Below, piece by piece: positions 55,322 to 63,443 of a stretch of DNA of 64,000 bases (position 1 is the stretch's first letter; each line of letters opens with the position of its first letter). The stretch is from Salinimicrobium nanhaiense (GTDB lineage: Bacteria > Bacteroidota > Bacteroidia > Flavobacteriales > Flavobacteriaceae), in contig JAAVJQ010000001.1 in assembly GCA_012038135.1 (NCBI GenBank), forward strand, positions 124,001 to 188,000, written 5' to 3'. The notes under the pieces were generated by a model, which was given only the letters and a program-made list of their open reading frames with translations, was not told the origin of the DNA and searched no databases. The translations under genes were made by a program, and so were the position numbers.

Positions 55322-56158
55322 ATGACCATAAATCCTGATGAGGGACATGTCGCAAAAGTGCGTTCTGCAGGCTTTTTTACAAAAGGTGCCGTTTATATGA
55401 TCATTGGCAGTCTCACCTTTTTGGCAACTTTTGGCCGGGGTGGAGACATAAGCAGTACAGATGGAGCCGTTCAATTCCTTATTCGTTTGCCCCTGGGAAA
55501 TATACTTGGTGCCACGGTGGCTTTAGGACTTTTTGCCTATACTTTATGGCGGCTTTACCAGGCCTTGTTCCTTCCGGGGAATTATGGTGAGAGCAATGGC
55601 TTAAAAAATGGTCTTAAAAGATTCAGGTTCTTTTATTCGGCCGCTTTCTATGGGATCATCGCCTATTCCTTCGCAAAACCTTTTTTTATGGACGTTTCAG
55701 ATTCTAAAGGGAGTACCGGGAATTCTGAAGGAGGGATGGAAGAAAAAGCTGCTCTTTGGGAATTGCTTTCAACAGATTGGGGCAAGGTCCTTATCTGGAT
55801 TCTGGCAATCGTGGTTGCCGGACAGGCTTTATGGCAGTTTAGGATCGCCCGGAGTGGCAAATACATGAGAAAGATTGATAATTATCCCGATATTAAGCAT
55901 GAATATGATTTTATTAGAAGGGCAGGGAAATTTGGATACTATGCCCGTGGGGTGGTTTTCGGGATCATCTCCTATTTCCTTTTCAAGGTGATCTTACAAC
56001 ACAATGCGGATATTTATAAGGGAACAGAAGCTGCCCTGCAGTACCTGCTGTCCTTTTCCTATGGAGCTTTTTTGTTGGGTGCTACTGCCGTAGGACTTAT
56101 CGGCTACGGGATTTTCAACATGATGGTGGCAAGACATGCAAACCTTACAACGCTTTAG
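55322..56158 (+). CDS. DUF1206 family membrane protein
   Basis: A 278-residue membrane protein of six helices arranged as three two-helix repeats (about 18-80, 110-175, 200-270), each opening with a G(F/Y)-tyrosine-rich stretch such as SAGFFTKGAVYMIIG and KFGYYARGVVFGIIS. This is the DUF1206 pattern. Function unknown. The region before it carries only a weak TATATTAG box. Confidence 0.88.
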   Translation: MTINPDEGHVAKVRSAGFFTKGAVYMIIGSLTFLATFGRGGDISSTDGAVQFLIRLPLGNILGATVALGLFAYTLWRLYQALFLPGNYGESNGLKNGLKRFRFFYSAAFYGIIAYSFAKPFFMDVSDSKGSTGNSEGGMEEKAALWELLSTDWGKVLIWILAIVVAGQALWQFRIARSGKYMRKIDNYPDIKHEYDFIRRAGKFGYYARGVVFGIISYFLFKVILQHNADIYKGTEAALQYLLSFSYGAFLLGATAVGLIGYGIFNMMVARHANLTTL

Positions 56159-56217
56159 AAGAAGATATCCAATCCAGGGCTGATCTTTGGTGCCCTTTAT
56201 ATAATCCCACCCCCTGC

Positions 56218-56247
56218 TTTGCACTGCTACATAAATCATTATCTTTG
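56218..56247 (+). promoter_or_regulatory. Promoter (TTTG, 18 nt, TATCTTTG) for yicC-gmk-nadD
   Basis: TTTG at 56218-56221 and a perfect TATCTTTG at 56240-56247, spaced 18 bases, is the best two-part Bacteroidetes promoter in the window; the leader is about 20 bases. Confidence 0.7.
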
Positions 56248-56267
56248 TGCATCTTTAAAATTACCCT

Positions 56268-57125
56268 ATGATTCAGTCTATGACCGGCTTTGGTAAGAGC
56301 ATTGTACAGCTTCCATCCAAAAAGATCACCGTAGAGATCAAATCCCTTAACAGCAAAAGTCTCGATTTAAATGCACGCATTCCTTCTCAATACCGGGAGA
56401 AAGAACTGCAGTTGCGCAATAAGATCTCACGGGAGCTCAACCGCGGAAAAGTGGATTTTTCGGTCTTTGTTGAAGTGACGGGAGAAGAGACTACGGCGGC
56501 AGTAAATCCTGCAGTGGTCAAAAAATACATGAAACAGCTTAGAGAGATCTCATCCGGGGACGAAACTGAATTGCTGAAAATGGCAGTACGCATGCCCGAT
56601 GCTCTTAAAACTGAAAGGGAGGAGATCGATGAAAACGAATTTCGTGCTATAGAAGAGGCCGTGGATGAAGCTTTAAGAGAGATCAACGACTTTCGTTCTG
56701 CTGAAGGTAAGGCACTTGAAGACGAACTGGAACAAAGAGCCGGAAATATTCTGGTCCTGCTGAAGCAGGTGATGGCAATGGATCCCGAACGCATTGCAGG
56801 AGTAAGGGAGCGACTTCAGAAAGGGGTTGCCGATCTTAAAGAGAATGTAGATCAAAACAGGTTTGAGCTGGAGCTCATCTTCTACATTGAAAAATTCGAT
56901 ATTACCGAAGAGAAAGTCCGGTTGGAGAACCACATGGATTATTTTATAAAAACCCTGAATTCTGCCGACTCGAACGGAAAGAAACTGGGCTTCATTTCCC
57001 AGGAGATGGGCCGGGAGATCAACACCATTGGAAGCAAATCCAATTATGCACCTATGCAGCAACTTGTGGTGCAAATGAAGGATGAGCTGGAAAAGATCAA
57101 GGAACAACTATTAAACGTACTGTAA
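56268..57125 (+). CDS. YicC-family endoribonuclease
   Basis: A 285-residue YicC protein: MIQSMTGFGKS at the N-terminus, DLNARIPSQYREKEL, and the C-terminal EKVRLENHMDYF...GKKLGFISQEMGREINTIGSK block. E. coli YicC is an endoribonuclease acting on small RNAs with PNPase. The order yicC-gmk is conserved widely. Its TAA overlaps the gmk ATG by one base. Confidence 0.93.
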   Translation: MIQSMTGFGKSIVQLPSKKITVEIKSLNSKSLDLNARIPSQYREKELQLRNKISRELNRGKVDFSVFVEVTGEETTAAVNPAVVKKYMKQLREISSGDETELLKMAVRMPDALKTEREEIDENEFRAIEEAVDEALREINDFRSAEGKALEDELEQRAGNILVLLKQVMAMDPERIAGVRERLQKGVADLKENVDQNRFELELIFYIEKFDITEEKVRLENHMDYFIKTLNSADSNGKKLGFISQEMGREINTIGSKSNYAPMQQLVVQMKDELEKIKEQLLNVL

Positions 57126-57715
57126 TGGCAGACGGAAAACTGATCGTTTTTTCGGCTCCTTCAGGATCGGGAAAAACGACCATCGTGAAATACCTTTTAG
57201 CACAGGAAGAATTAAACCTGGAGTTTTCTATTTCGGCCACTTCCAGAGAACCAAGAGGAGCTGAGGTCCATGGGAAAGATTATTATTTCCTGAGCTTAAA
57301 AGAATTCAAGAGTAAAATCAAAAACGATGAATTCCTGGAGTGGGAAGAAGTTTACCGCGACAATTTTTACGGAACTTTAAAAAGTGAAGTAGAACGCATC
57401 TGGTCACATGGCAAAAATGTTATTTTTGACATCGATGTGGTTGGAGGCCTTGATATCAAAAACATCTATCCGGAAAAAACCCTTGCTGTTTTTGTCAAAC
57501 CTCCCAGTATAGAGGAATTAAAAATACGCCTAAAGAAGCGGGAGACAGAATCTATGGACAAGATCAACATGAGAGTGGCAAAGGCCTCTATTGAACTGGC
57601 TACTGCCCCGCAGTTTGACCATATCATAGTGAACAACGACCTTAATATAGCCCTTGAAGAAGCTTATACCCTGGTTTCAGATTTTGTGGGAGCCAATAAA
57701 GATCTCAAAAAGTGA
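57125..57715 (+). CDS. gmk: Guanylate kinase
   Basis: A 196-residue GMP kinase making GDP from GMP and ATP. P-loop SAPSGSGKTTI (residues 10-20), SATSREPRGAEVHGKDYYF (GMP-binding) and the lid KKRETES are present. Overlaps yicC by one base and nadD by four, so the three are translated as a block. Confidence 0.97.
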   Translation: MADGKLIVFSAPSGSGKTTIVKYLLAQEELNLEFSISATSREPRGAEVHGKDYYFLSLKEFKSKIKNDEFLEWEEVYRDNFYGTLKSEVERIWSHGKNVIFDIDVVGGLDIKNIYPEKTLAVFVKPPSIEELKIRLKKRETESMDKINMRVAKASIELATAPQFDHIIVNNDLNIALEEAYTLVSDFVGANKDLKK

Positions 57716-58296
57716 AAAAAAGAATAGGGTTATTTTTTGGCACTTTTAATCCTGTACACATAGGTCACCTCATCCTTGCAAATCATCTGCTACAGTATTC
57801 AGACCTTAAAGAGATCTGGATGGTAGTTACACCCCACAACCCATTCAAAAAGAAAAGCAGCTTACTCAACAACCAATACCGGTATGATATGGTGTGGCAG
57901 CTTTGTGAGGAATACCCGGGAATAAGACCACGTGATATCGAATTCCATCTCCCGCAGCCTAATTATACAGTGACGACGCTTGCGCACCTGGAGGATAAAT
58001 ATCCGCAGTATGATTTTTCACTCATAATGGGAGAAGATAATCTCAAGAGCTTTCCAAAATGGAAAAATTATGAGGTGATCCTGGAGCGGCATCATATTAT
58101 TGTATATCCCCGATATTCTGAAGGGGAAACCCGTCCCGATCTCCTCGACCACCCAAAGGTATCATTGATCAATGCACCAAGAGTGGAGATCTCTTCCACC
58201 TTTATTAGAAAAGCCATTAAAGCAGGTAAGGACGTAAGACCGTTACTACCGCCCATGGTATGGCAGTACATTGATGAGATGAATTTTTACCGCTAA
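57712..58296 (+). CDS. nadD: Nicotinate-nucleotide adenylyltransferase
   Basis: A 194-residue NadD, making deamido-NAD from nicotinate mononucleotide and ATP. The nucleotidyltransferase motif FFGTFNPVHIGH (His16-His19) and the C-terminal ISSTFIRKAIKAGKDVR are diagnostic. GTG start at 57712 overlaps the gmk stop (GTGA). Followed by a hairpin 4 bases after its stop. Confidence 0.96.
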   Translation: MKKRIGLFFGTFNPVHIGHLILANHLLQYSDLKEIWMVVTPHNPFKKKSSLLNNQYRYDMVWQLCEEYPGIRPRDIEFHLPQPNYTVTTLAHLEDKYPQYDFSLIMGEDNLKSFPKWKNYEVILERHHIIVYPRYSEGETRPDLLDHPKVSLINAPRVEISSTFIRKAIKAGKDVRPLLPPMVWQYIDEMNFYR

Positions 58297-58299
58297 AAA

Positions 58300-58333
58300 A
58301 AATTGCCCCCGGAATCTATACCGGAGGCAATTT
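58300..58333. terminator. Hairpin after nadD
   Basis: AAATTGCCCCCGG and CCGGAGGCAATTT pair with one mismatch around an 8-base loop. Plus-strand tail is TTTCTT; the minus-strand reading ends in T8, which is the better terminator. The 251-base gap 58297-58547 otherwise holds AACTAACTAACCAACC (58336-58352), A/T-rich sequence and the gpsA promoter, with no gene seen. Confidence 0.65.
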
Positions 58334-58520
58334 CTTAACTAACTAACCAACCAAAAAAGATTAAACTCTTCGAAAATGTAATCTTTCTTGTATTATAACG
58401 CAGCTTTATTTTCAATAGTACATAGAATTTAAACTTCTAAATGTTAAAGTTTTAGACCTTCTCACGGAGTTTTAAAGTTTTCTTTGCTGCGGCTATTCTG
58501 CACAACCCTTTTATTTTCCT

Positions 58521-58528
58521 TATTTTTG
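58521..58528 (+). promoter_or_regulatory. gpsA promoter -7 box
   Basis: TATTTTTG, perfect TAnnTTTG match, 19 bases before the gpsA ATG. Confidence 0.5.
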
Positions 58529-58547
58529 AAGTTAGAACTAACTGACT

Positions 58548-59543
58548 ATGGAGAGATCGCCTAAGTTCGCCGTTATTGGCGGAGGTAGCTGGGCTACAGC
58601 TAATGTGAAAATGCTATGTGAGAACCTTGATGAGGTCACCTGGTATATGCGCAGTGTATACGCCATTGAACACATCAAAAAGCAGGAGCACAATCCCAAT
58701 TATCTTAGCTCTGTAGAGTTTGACATTACTCAGTTATATCTTACCAATGACATTAATGAAGCCGTTAGAAGAGCAGATGTACTCATCTTCGCTATTCCTT
58801 CAGCTTTTTTGAAGCGGGAGCTGGACAACTTAACAGAATCCCTTGATGGCAAGATCATTTTTTCAGCCATTAAAGGTATAGTGCCTGAAACCAGTCTTAT
58901 TGTGGGAGAACATTTTCACCAGACCTACAATATACCTTATGAGAATATCGGAGTAATTACGGGCCCATGTCATGCAGAAGAGGTTGCTCTGGAAAGGCTT
59001 TCCTATCTCACCATCGCATGTTCTGATGAAGAAAAGGCAAAAATGGTTGCTAAAAACCTCAGCAGCGATTATATCAATTGCAAGACCAGTGATGATATTA
59101 TTGGTACCGAGTATGCTGCTATGCTTAAGAACATCTATGCCATCGCTGCAGGTATCGCTCACGGACTTGGTTATGGGGACAACTTCCAAAGTGTTCTGAT
59201 GAGCAACGCTATAAGGGAGATGAAGAAGTTCATCAAAAAGGTGCACTCCATGAAACGGAACATCAATGATTCTGCCTACCTGGGTGACCTTTTGGTTACC
59301 GGATACTCAATCTTTAGCCGAAACAGGATGTTCGGAAATATGATAGGAAAAGGCTATACCGTAAAAAGTGCCCAAATGGAAATGAGCATGGTGGCCGAAG
59401 GTTATTACGCTACTGAGAGTGCCTGGAAGATCGTACAGGAAACGGGGGCAAAGACCCCGATCATCAACGCCGTCTATGGAATTTTATACCAGGGAAAAGA
59501 GCCAAAGAAGGTCTTCAAGAAATTGGCGGAGAAACTGGATTAA
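58548..59543 (+). CDS. gpsA: Glycerol-3-phosphate dehydrogenase [NAD(P)+]
   Basis: A 331-residue GpsA making sn-glycerol-3-phosphate from dihydroxyacetone phosphate for phospholipid synthesis. VIGGGSWATAN (residues 9-19) is the dinucleotide motif (second Gly pattern GGGSWAT as usual for the family), with KGIVPET, TGPCHAEEV and the catalytic-lysine region EYAAMLKNIYAIAAGIAHGLGYG. Monocistronic, own promoter. Confidence 0.96.
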   Translation: MERSPKFAVIGGGSWATANVKMLCENLDEVTWYMRSVYAIEHIKKQEHNPNYLSSVEFDITQLYLTNDINEAVRRADVLIFAIPSAFLKRELDNLTESLDGKIIFSAIKGIVPETSLIVGEHFHQTYNIPYENIGVITGPCHAEEVALERLSYLTIACSDEEKAKMVAKNLSSDYINCKTSDDIIGTEYAAMLKNIYAIAAGIAHGLGYGDNFQSVLMSNAIREMKKFIKKVHSMKRNINDSAYLGDLLVTGYSIFSRNRMFGNMIGKGYTVKSAQMEMSMVAEGYYATESAWKIVQETGAKTPIINAVYGILYQGKEPKKVFKKLAEKLD

Positions 59544-59545
59544 AA

Positions 59546-59575
59546 TGGGGATTGGTTAATTGGGGATTGGTTAAT
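59546..59575. repeat. Two tandem copies of a 15-bp unit within a repeat-rich gap
   Basis: TGGGGATTGGTTAAT occurs twice head to tail, directly after gpsA. The rest of the 159-base gap (59544-59702) contains CTGATCTCACGGATTTTCGC, resembling the 'GCAGATTTTCGCAGAT' dispersed repeats I recall from Bacteroidetes, and a small CTCCTCCTTTGGAGAG hairpin with T-run (59668-59689). Confidence 0.7.
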
Positions 59576-59702
59576 TTTTACCGGTGTCAATTTTCTATAA
59601 AATACTCTATTAAATAATTTCCCGCTGATCTCACGGATTTTCGCAGATCTAATTTGAATATAAGCTCCTCCTTTGGAGAGGTTTTTTCATTAATTTAGAT
59701 CT

Positions 59703-60161
59703 ATGTCCAAACCTGCAAACATTCCTGAAGAATATATTGCCTCTCTTCCTGAAGAAAGGAAAGCACCAGTTTCAAAACTGCATAAAATCATATTAAAAAA
59801 CCTTCCGGAGGGATTTGAAACAGGGATGACCTATGGGATGATAGGTTATTTTGTCCCACATTCTATCTATCCGCAAGGTTATCATGTTGATCCTAAGCAG
59901 CCGCTACCTTTTATCAATCTTGCTTCACAAAAGAATTTTGTAGCCTTGTATCACATGGGGATCTATGCAAATCCGGAGCTGTTGGAATGGTTCCGGGAAG
60001 AATATCCGAAGCACTCAGCAACAAAACCGGATATGGGAAAAAGCTGTATCAGGTTTAAAAATGTGGAAAAGATACCTTATGAACTCATTGCACAACTGGT
60101 GGCAAAAATTTGCGTAGAAGAATGGATCTCTACCTATGAAGAGGTGGTAAAGAAAAAATAA
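59703..60161 (+). CDS. DUF1801 family protein
   Basis: A 152-residue cytosolic protein matching DUF1801 (YdhG/YjbR-like small alpha/beta fold): ETGMTYGMIGYFVPH near residue 39 and DMGKSCIRFKNVEKIPYELIAQL near the end. Function unknown; the family is common and mobile among soil and marine bacteria. Its stop abuts the stop of the opposite gene with no spacer. Confidence 0.86.
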   Translation: MSKPANIPEEYIASLPEERKAPVSKLHKIILKNLPEGFETGMTYGMIGYFVPHSIYPQGYHVDPKQPLPFINLASQKNFVALYHMGIYANPELLEWFREEYPKHSATKPDMGKSCIRFKNVEKIPYELIAQLVAKICVEEWISTYEEVVKKK

Positions 60162-60557
60162 CTACTTCAGCAGCACTCCTTTTTTCTGCATCACCGGCAC
60201 TTCCCGCAGCGCTTTCTCGTTGATACTGTTCTTCTTAAACACGAACTTTTTGTGAAACATCTTTCCTTCAGCAAAGAAGGAGACAGAGAATTCATTGTTT
60301 AGCTGTAGCACATCCTCCTGTAGAAATTCCACTTTAGCAAAAGACTGCGGCGGCAACTTTGCAATGCTGTGTCGCATTACCGAAGTTTCCCGTTTTTCAT
60401 CATAACCTTTGGAAACAATTAAAACACTTTCAAGAGTCTCAGAAAGGTCATTAATGAGGTAAGCATTCCAGTCAAGGCTGCCGTATTCTTCATGCTTTTC
60501 GCGCACGGCGGCCACGTAGACATCGGTTACTTCAGGAATATCAATATCTTTTTTCAC
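60162..60557 (-). CDS. Conserved protein of unknown function
   Basis: A 131-residue soluble protein, no signal peptide or membrane segment, starting with GTG (MKKDIDIPEVTDVYVAAV). Predicted mixed alpha/beta (WNAYLINDLSETLESVLIVSKGY; SFAKVEFLQEDVLQLNNEFSVSFF). I do not recognise the family. It is the third gene of pheS - 54-residue membrane protein - this gene, with 2 bases between it and the small gene, so coexpression with pheS is likely. Confidence 0.75.
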   Translation of the reverse strand: MKKDIDIPEVTDVYVAAVREKHEEYGSLDWNAYLINDLSETLESVLIVSKGYDEKRETSVMRHSIAKLPPQSFAKVEFLQEDVLQLNNEFSVSFFAEGKMFHKKFVFKKNSINEKALREVPVMQKKGVLLK

Positions 60558-60559
60558 CT

Positions 60560-60724
60560 TTAGTCGAACTTGCTTTTGACCTTACGCCACAACCACCAGA
60601 TGATTCCAAGGGCGACCAGTAACAGAACTGCACCAACGGCAAGTTCTATGATCTCTACAACGATAAGGACGATAATTACTGCAAGAGCAATAAGGCCGAG
60701 AATGACTACGCCAACTGTTTTCAT
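60560..60724 (-). CDS. Small membrane protein (54 residues) coupled to pheS
   Basis: Too short for usual ORF calling, but well supported: ATG at 60724 overlaps the pheS stop (ATGA), and the frame runs 54 codons to TAA at 60560-60562, two bases before the next gene's start. The peptide is [10 protein letters not shown], then two closely spaced hydrophobic stretches (about 4-23 and 28-46), then [12 protein letters not shown]; one hairpin of two helices or one long helix with a positively charged cytosolic end. Function unknown; it resembles small 'phage-shock-like' or stress membrane peptides only in general shape. Confidence 0.75.
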   Translation of the reverse strand: MKTVGVVILGLIALAVIIVLIVVEIIELAVGAVLLLVALGIIWWLWRKVKSKFD

Positions 60725-61740
60725 ATAGATGATTTAAACTGTTCCAAAAATCTCATGTCATTCTCATAGAACATACGAATATCCCCGATCTGGTATAGCA
60801 ACATGGCTATTCTTTCTATCCCCATTCCAAAAGCAAAACCGGAATATTCTGCAGGATCTATGTTACAATTGCGAAGTACATTAGGATCCACCATTCCGCA
60901 GCCCATGATCTCCAGCCATCCGGTACCTTTGGTGATGCGGTAATCGGTTTCTGTTTCAAGGCCCCAGTAGATATCAACCTCTGCACTAGGCTCTGTAAAA
61001 GGAAAATAGGACGGACGTAATCTTATCTTGCTTTTCCCGAACAACTGCTTAGTAAAATACAACAAAGTTTGCTTCAGATCTGCGAAGGATACATTTTTAT
61101 CTACGTACAGCCCTTCCACCTGATGGAAGATACAGTGTGATCTGGCCGAAATCGCTTCATTTCTAAAAACTCTCCCCGGGGAGATCGTCCTTATTGGCGG
61201 TTTGTTGTTTTCCATATACCTCACCTGTACAGAAGAGGTGTGGGTACGCAACAGCACATCGGGATTCGTCTGAATAAAAAACGTATCCTGCATATCCCTT
61301 GCCGGGTGATATTCCGGAAGGTTTAAGGCAGTAAAGTTGTGCCAGTCGTCTTCCATTTCGGGACCTTCAGAAACATTGAAGCCAATGCTTGAAAAGATCT
61401 CGATGATCTGGTTCTTTACGATAGAAATAGGATGACGGGCACCAATCTCCACAGGTTCTCCCGGGCGGGTAAGGTCTCCGTAGATACCTTTTTCCTCCTC
61501 TTTGCCTTCCAGTTCTTCCTTTAACTGCTGAACTTTATTTGTAGCAGCATCCTTTAATTGGTTCACCGCCTGGCCAAAAGCTTTCTTCTCTTCACTGGGC
61601 ACCGCCTTGAAATCGGCAAAATACTTATTTAAAATGCCTTTTTTGCCAAGATATTTTATCCGGAAGTTTTCTACTTCTTCTTTGGTTTGTGCCGTGAAGG
61701 CCTCAATTTGAGAGATGTGTTCCTTTATGGTTTCTGTCAT
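60721..61740 (-). CDS. pheS: Phenylalanyl-tRNA synthetase alpha subunit
   Basis: A 339-residue PheS. N-terminal coiled coil (about 5-90), then the class II core: motif 2 ([23 protein letters not shown]) and motif 3 ([18 protein letters not shown]), with [11 protein letters not shown] in between. Partner PheT is not in the window, so the subunits are encoded apart. TAAATTTG lies 22 bases before ATG. Two small genes follow with overlaps or 2-base spacing. Confidence 0.96.
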   Translation of the reverse strand: MTETIKEHISQIEAFTAQTKEEVENFRIKYLGKKGILNKYFADFKAVPSEEKKAFGQAVNQLKDAATNKVQQLKEELEGKEEEKGIYGDLTRPGEPVEIGARHPISIVKNQIIEIFSSIGFNVSEGPEMEDDWHNFTALNLPEYHPARDMQDTFFIQTNPDVLLRTHTSSVQVRYMENNKPPIRTISPGRVFRNEAISARSHCIFHQVEGLYVDKNVSFADLKQTLLYFTKQLFGKSKIRLRPSYFPFTEPSAEVDIYWGLETETDYRITKGTGWLEIMGCGMVDPNVLRNCNIDPAEYSGFAFGMGIERIAMLLYQIGDIRMFYENDMRFLEQFKSSI

Positions 61741-61762
61741 GGTCCCTTTTCTTTAGGAAGCG

Positions 61763-61770
61763 CAAATTTA
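61763..61770 (-). promoter_or_regulatory. pheS promoter -7 box
   Basis: Minus-strand TAAATTTG, perfect match, 22 bases before the pheS ATG. Confidence 0.55.
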
Positions 61771-61837
61771 TGAAAATAAACCGGCACTTATTCCGAAGTT
61801 GCCTGCCGGATAAAGCTAAATATCAGCTCTTAAATTT

Positions 61838-62194
61838 TTATTTTATGTAATCCTTTTCCAGAAAATACTGCACGATAGCTTCTTTCATAAGAACAGACTG
61901 TTCCCCTGCCTTTAGAGTAGGAAGTTGTTCCAGTACTTTGTAGTGAGGCCAGCCGTCATCGTCAAAATATTCGAATTCGTAGTAGCCATAAGGTTCCAGC
62001 AAGCGGCAAATGGCAATATGCATAAGATCCAGCTTATGGTCTTTCTTGAATTTCCTGTGTAACTGCCCCAGTTCCTGAAGCCCTATGATATAGATAATTG
62101 CATCGAGCTCCAGCTTTTCACCATCGGCGAATTGCCTGGAGAGCTTCTGCTCCACCTCGTTCCAACGTTGTTTTAATTGTTCATCTCTAGACAT
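61838..62194 (-). CDS. Conserved flavobacterial protein of unknown function
   Basis: A 118-residue soluble protein (MSRDEQLKQRWNEVEQKLS...). Helical N-terminus, then an aromatic-acidic stretch YGYYEFEYFDDDGWPHYKVLEQLP near residues 70-91. No family recognised; no signal peptide. The perfect TATCTTTG box ends 4 bases before its ATG, suggesting a leaderless transcript. Divergent from cvpA, with the two boxes 22 bases apart. Confidence 0.72.
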   Translation of the reverse strand: MSRDEQLKQRWNEVEQKLSRQFADGEKLELDAIIYIIGLQELGQLHRKFKKDHKLDLMHIAICRLLEPYGYYEFEYFDDDGWPHYKVLEQLPTLKAGEQSVLMKEAIVQYFLEKDYIK

Positions 62195-62198
62195 GGCG

Positions 62199-62206
62199 CA
62201 AAGATA
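62199..62206 (-). promoter_or_regulatory. -7 box of the 61.8-kb gene, possibly leaderless
   Basis: Minus-strand TATCTTTG, then four bases, then ATG at 62194. Confidence 0.55.
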
Positions 62207-62228
62207 ATTACTAAGAACGGGAAATTGC

Positions 62229-62236
62229 TATCTTTG
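62229..62236 (+). promoter_or_regulatory. cvpA promoter -7 box, possibly leaderless
   Basis: TATCTTTG, then AAAGC, then ATG at 62242; divergent from and nearly mirror-image to the box at 62199-62206. Confidence 0.55.
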
Positions 62237-62241
62237 AAAGC

Positions 62242-62787
62242 ATGAATGTTCTGGATATCATTTTAATTATCTTCCTCCTCATAGGTCTTGTAAGAGGTTT
62301 TTTTTCAGGTTTCTTTTCAGAACTTGCAGGATTGCTTTCCTTAATTGGGGGGATTTACGCCGCCATTCATTTTTCAGGCGCCACCTATGCTTTTCTAAAT
62401 AGCTTTATTAACTGGGAACCTCAGTACCTTGCAATCCTCTCATTTGCAGTCACTTTTTTTATTGTTGCACTGCTCATCTCTCTGGCCGGAAACATCCTTA
62501 CCAAAATGGTTCATATGGTTGCTCTTGGTATTATCAACAGGCTTTTCGGCGGAATATTCGGGGTGCTGAAAATGGCATTTTTGGCAAGTATCATTATGAT
62601 GTTCTTTGCCAACTTTGACGTTTTTAATACTGAAGAATCAACCAAAGAAGGATCAATTCTCTACGAACCCATAAGAGCCCTGGCTCCCGCCATTCTCCCC
62701 GGAATCATCAAAGAAGTGAAGGAAGGAGATCTTTTTGACACCCCCGAAGCAGAAACTGAAGAACCTACTGAAGCAGAGGAAATCTAG
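62242..62787 (+). CDS. CvpA family membrane protein
   Basis: A 181-residue membrane protein with four helices (about 3-25, 30-52, 64-86, 100-125) and an acidic C-terminal tail rich in Glu/Thr. N-terminal NVLDIILIIFLLIGLVRGFFSGF is the CvpA signature. CvpA is needed for colicin V production in E. coli and is a conserved envelope protein of unclear role, probably maintaining the envelope under stress. Its TAG stop lies in CTAG, which also supplies the stop of the convergent carbonic anhydrase. Confidence 0.9.
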   Translation: MNVLDIILIIFLLIGLVRGFFSGFFSELAGLLSLIGGIYAAIHFSGATYAFLNSFINWEPQYLAILSFAVTFFIVALLISLAGNILTKMVHMVALGIINRLFGGIFGVLKMAFLASIIMMFFANFDVFNTEESTKEGSILYEPIRALAPAILPGIIKEVKEGDLFDTPEAETEEPTEAEEI

Positions 62788-63419
62788 AAGTTAAGCTGAT
62801 AAACCTCATCCAATTGAGATTCATTGCTCACATTCACATTAAGATCCTTAACTATTCCTGAACCTACCCCGTAAGCCCAGCCATGCAAATGAAGCTTTTG
62901 GTCATTTTTCCAGGCTGCCTGTACTATCGAAGTTTTAGCAAGATCAAAAACCTGCTCCACTACGTTAAGCTCTACAAACCTGTCAAACCTTTTATCTTCG
63001 TCTTCAATAGCATCCAGTTCTTTTTTATGCAACCTGTATATGTTCTTGATGTGCCTAATCCAATTGTCGATGAGCCCAATGGAATTATTGGTCATTGCTG
63101 CTTTTATCCCTCCACAGCCGTAATGCCCGCAAACGATCACATGCTCTACTTTGAGAACATTCACCGCATAATCCAGTACACTCAACATGTTCATGTCGCT
63201 ATGAATCACCATGTTTGCGATATTCCTGTGCACAAACACCTCTCCCGGCTGAGCTCCAATGATCTGGTTCGCCGGCACCCGGCTGTCTGCACATCCTATC
63301 CAAAGTAAAGGGGGTTGTTGACCTTCTGCCAGTCTTTTAAAGTAATCAGGGTCCTCCAGTAGGATACCTTCAACCCATTTCTTGTTGTTCTCTAGAATCT
63401 TTTTATAAAAATCTGGCAT
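62784..63419 (-). CDS. Beta-class carbonic anhydrase
   Basis: A 211-residue enzyme interconverting CO2 and bicarbonate. Zinc site: Cys43 and the Asp45-Arg47 pair (IGCADSRVPANQ), His99 and Cys102 (CGHYGCGG). Length and the clade-B-like PGEVFVHRNIANMV loop fit E. coli Can. It lies 24 bases after the batE-like gene and may share its transcript. Confidence 0.96.
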   Translation of the reverse strand: MPDFYKKILENNKKWVEGILLEDPDYFKRLAEGQQPPLLWIGCADSRVPANQIIGAQPGEVFVHRNIANMVIHSDMNMLSVLDYAVNVLKVEHVIVCGHYGCGGIKAAMTNNSIGLIDNWIRHIKNIYRLHKKELDAIEDEDKRFDRFVELNVVEQVFDLAKTSIVQAAWKNDQKLHLHGWAYGVGSGIVKDLNVNVSNESQLDEVYQLNF

Positions 63420-63443
63420 AATTTTACTTTTTGAGAAGCTAAT

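Noticed and set aside
59546..59575. Possible start of a CRISPR or satellite array
   Set aside because: Only two copies, no spacers, no cas genes.
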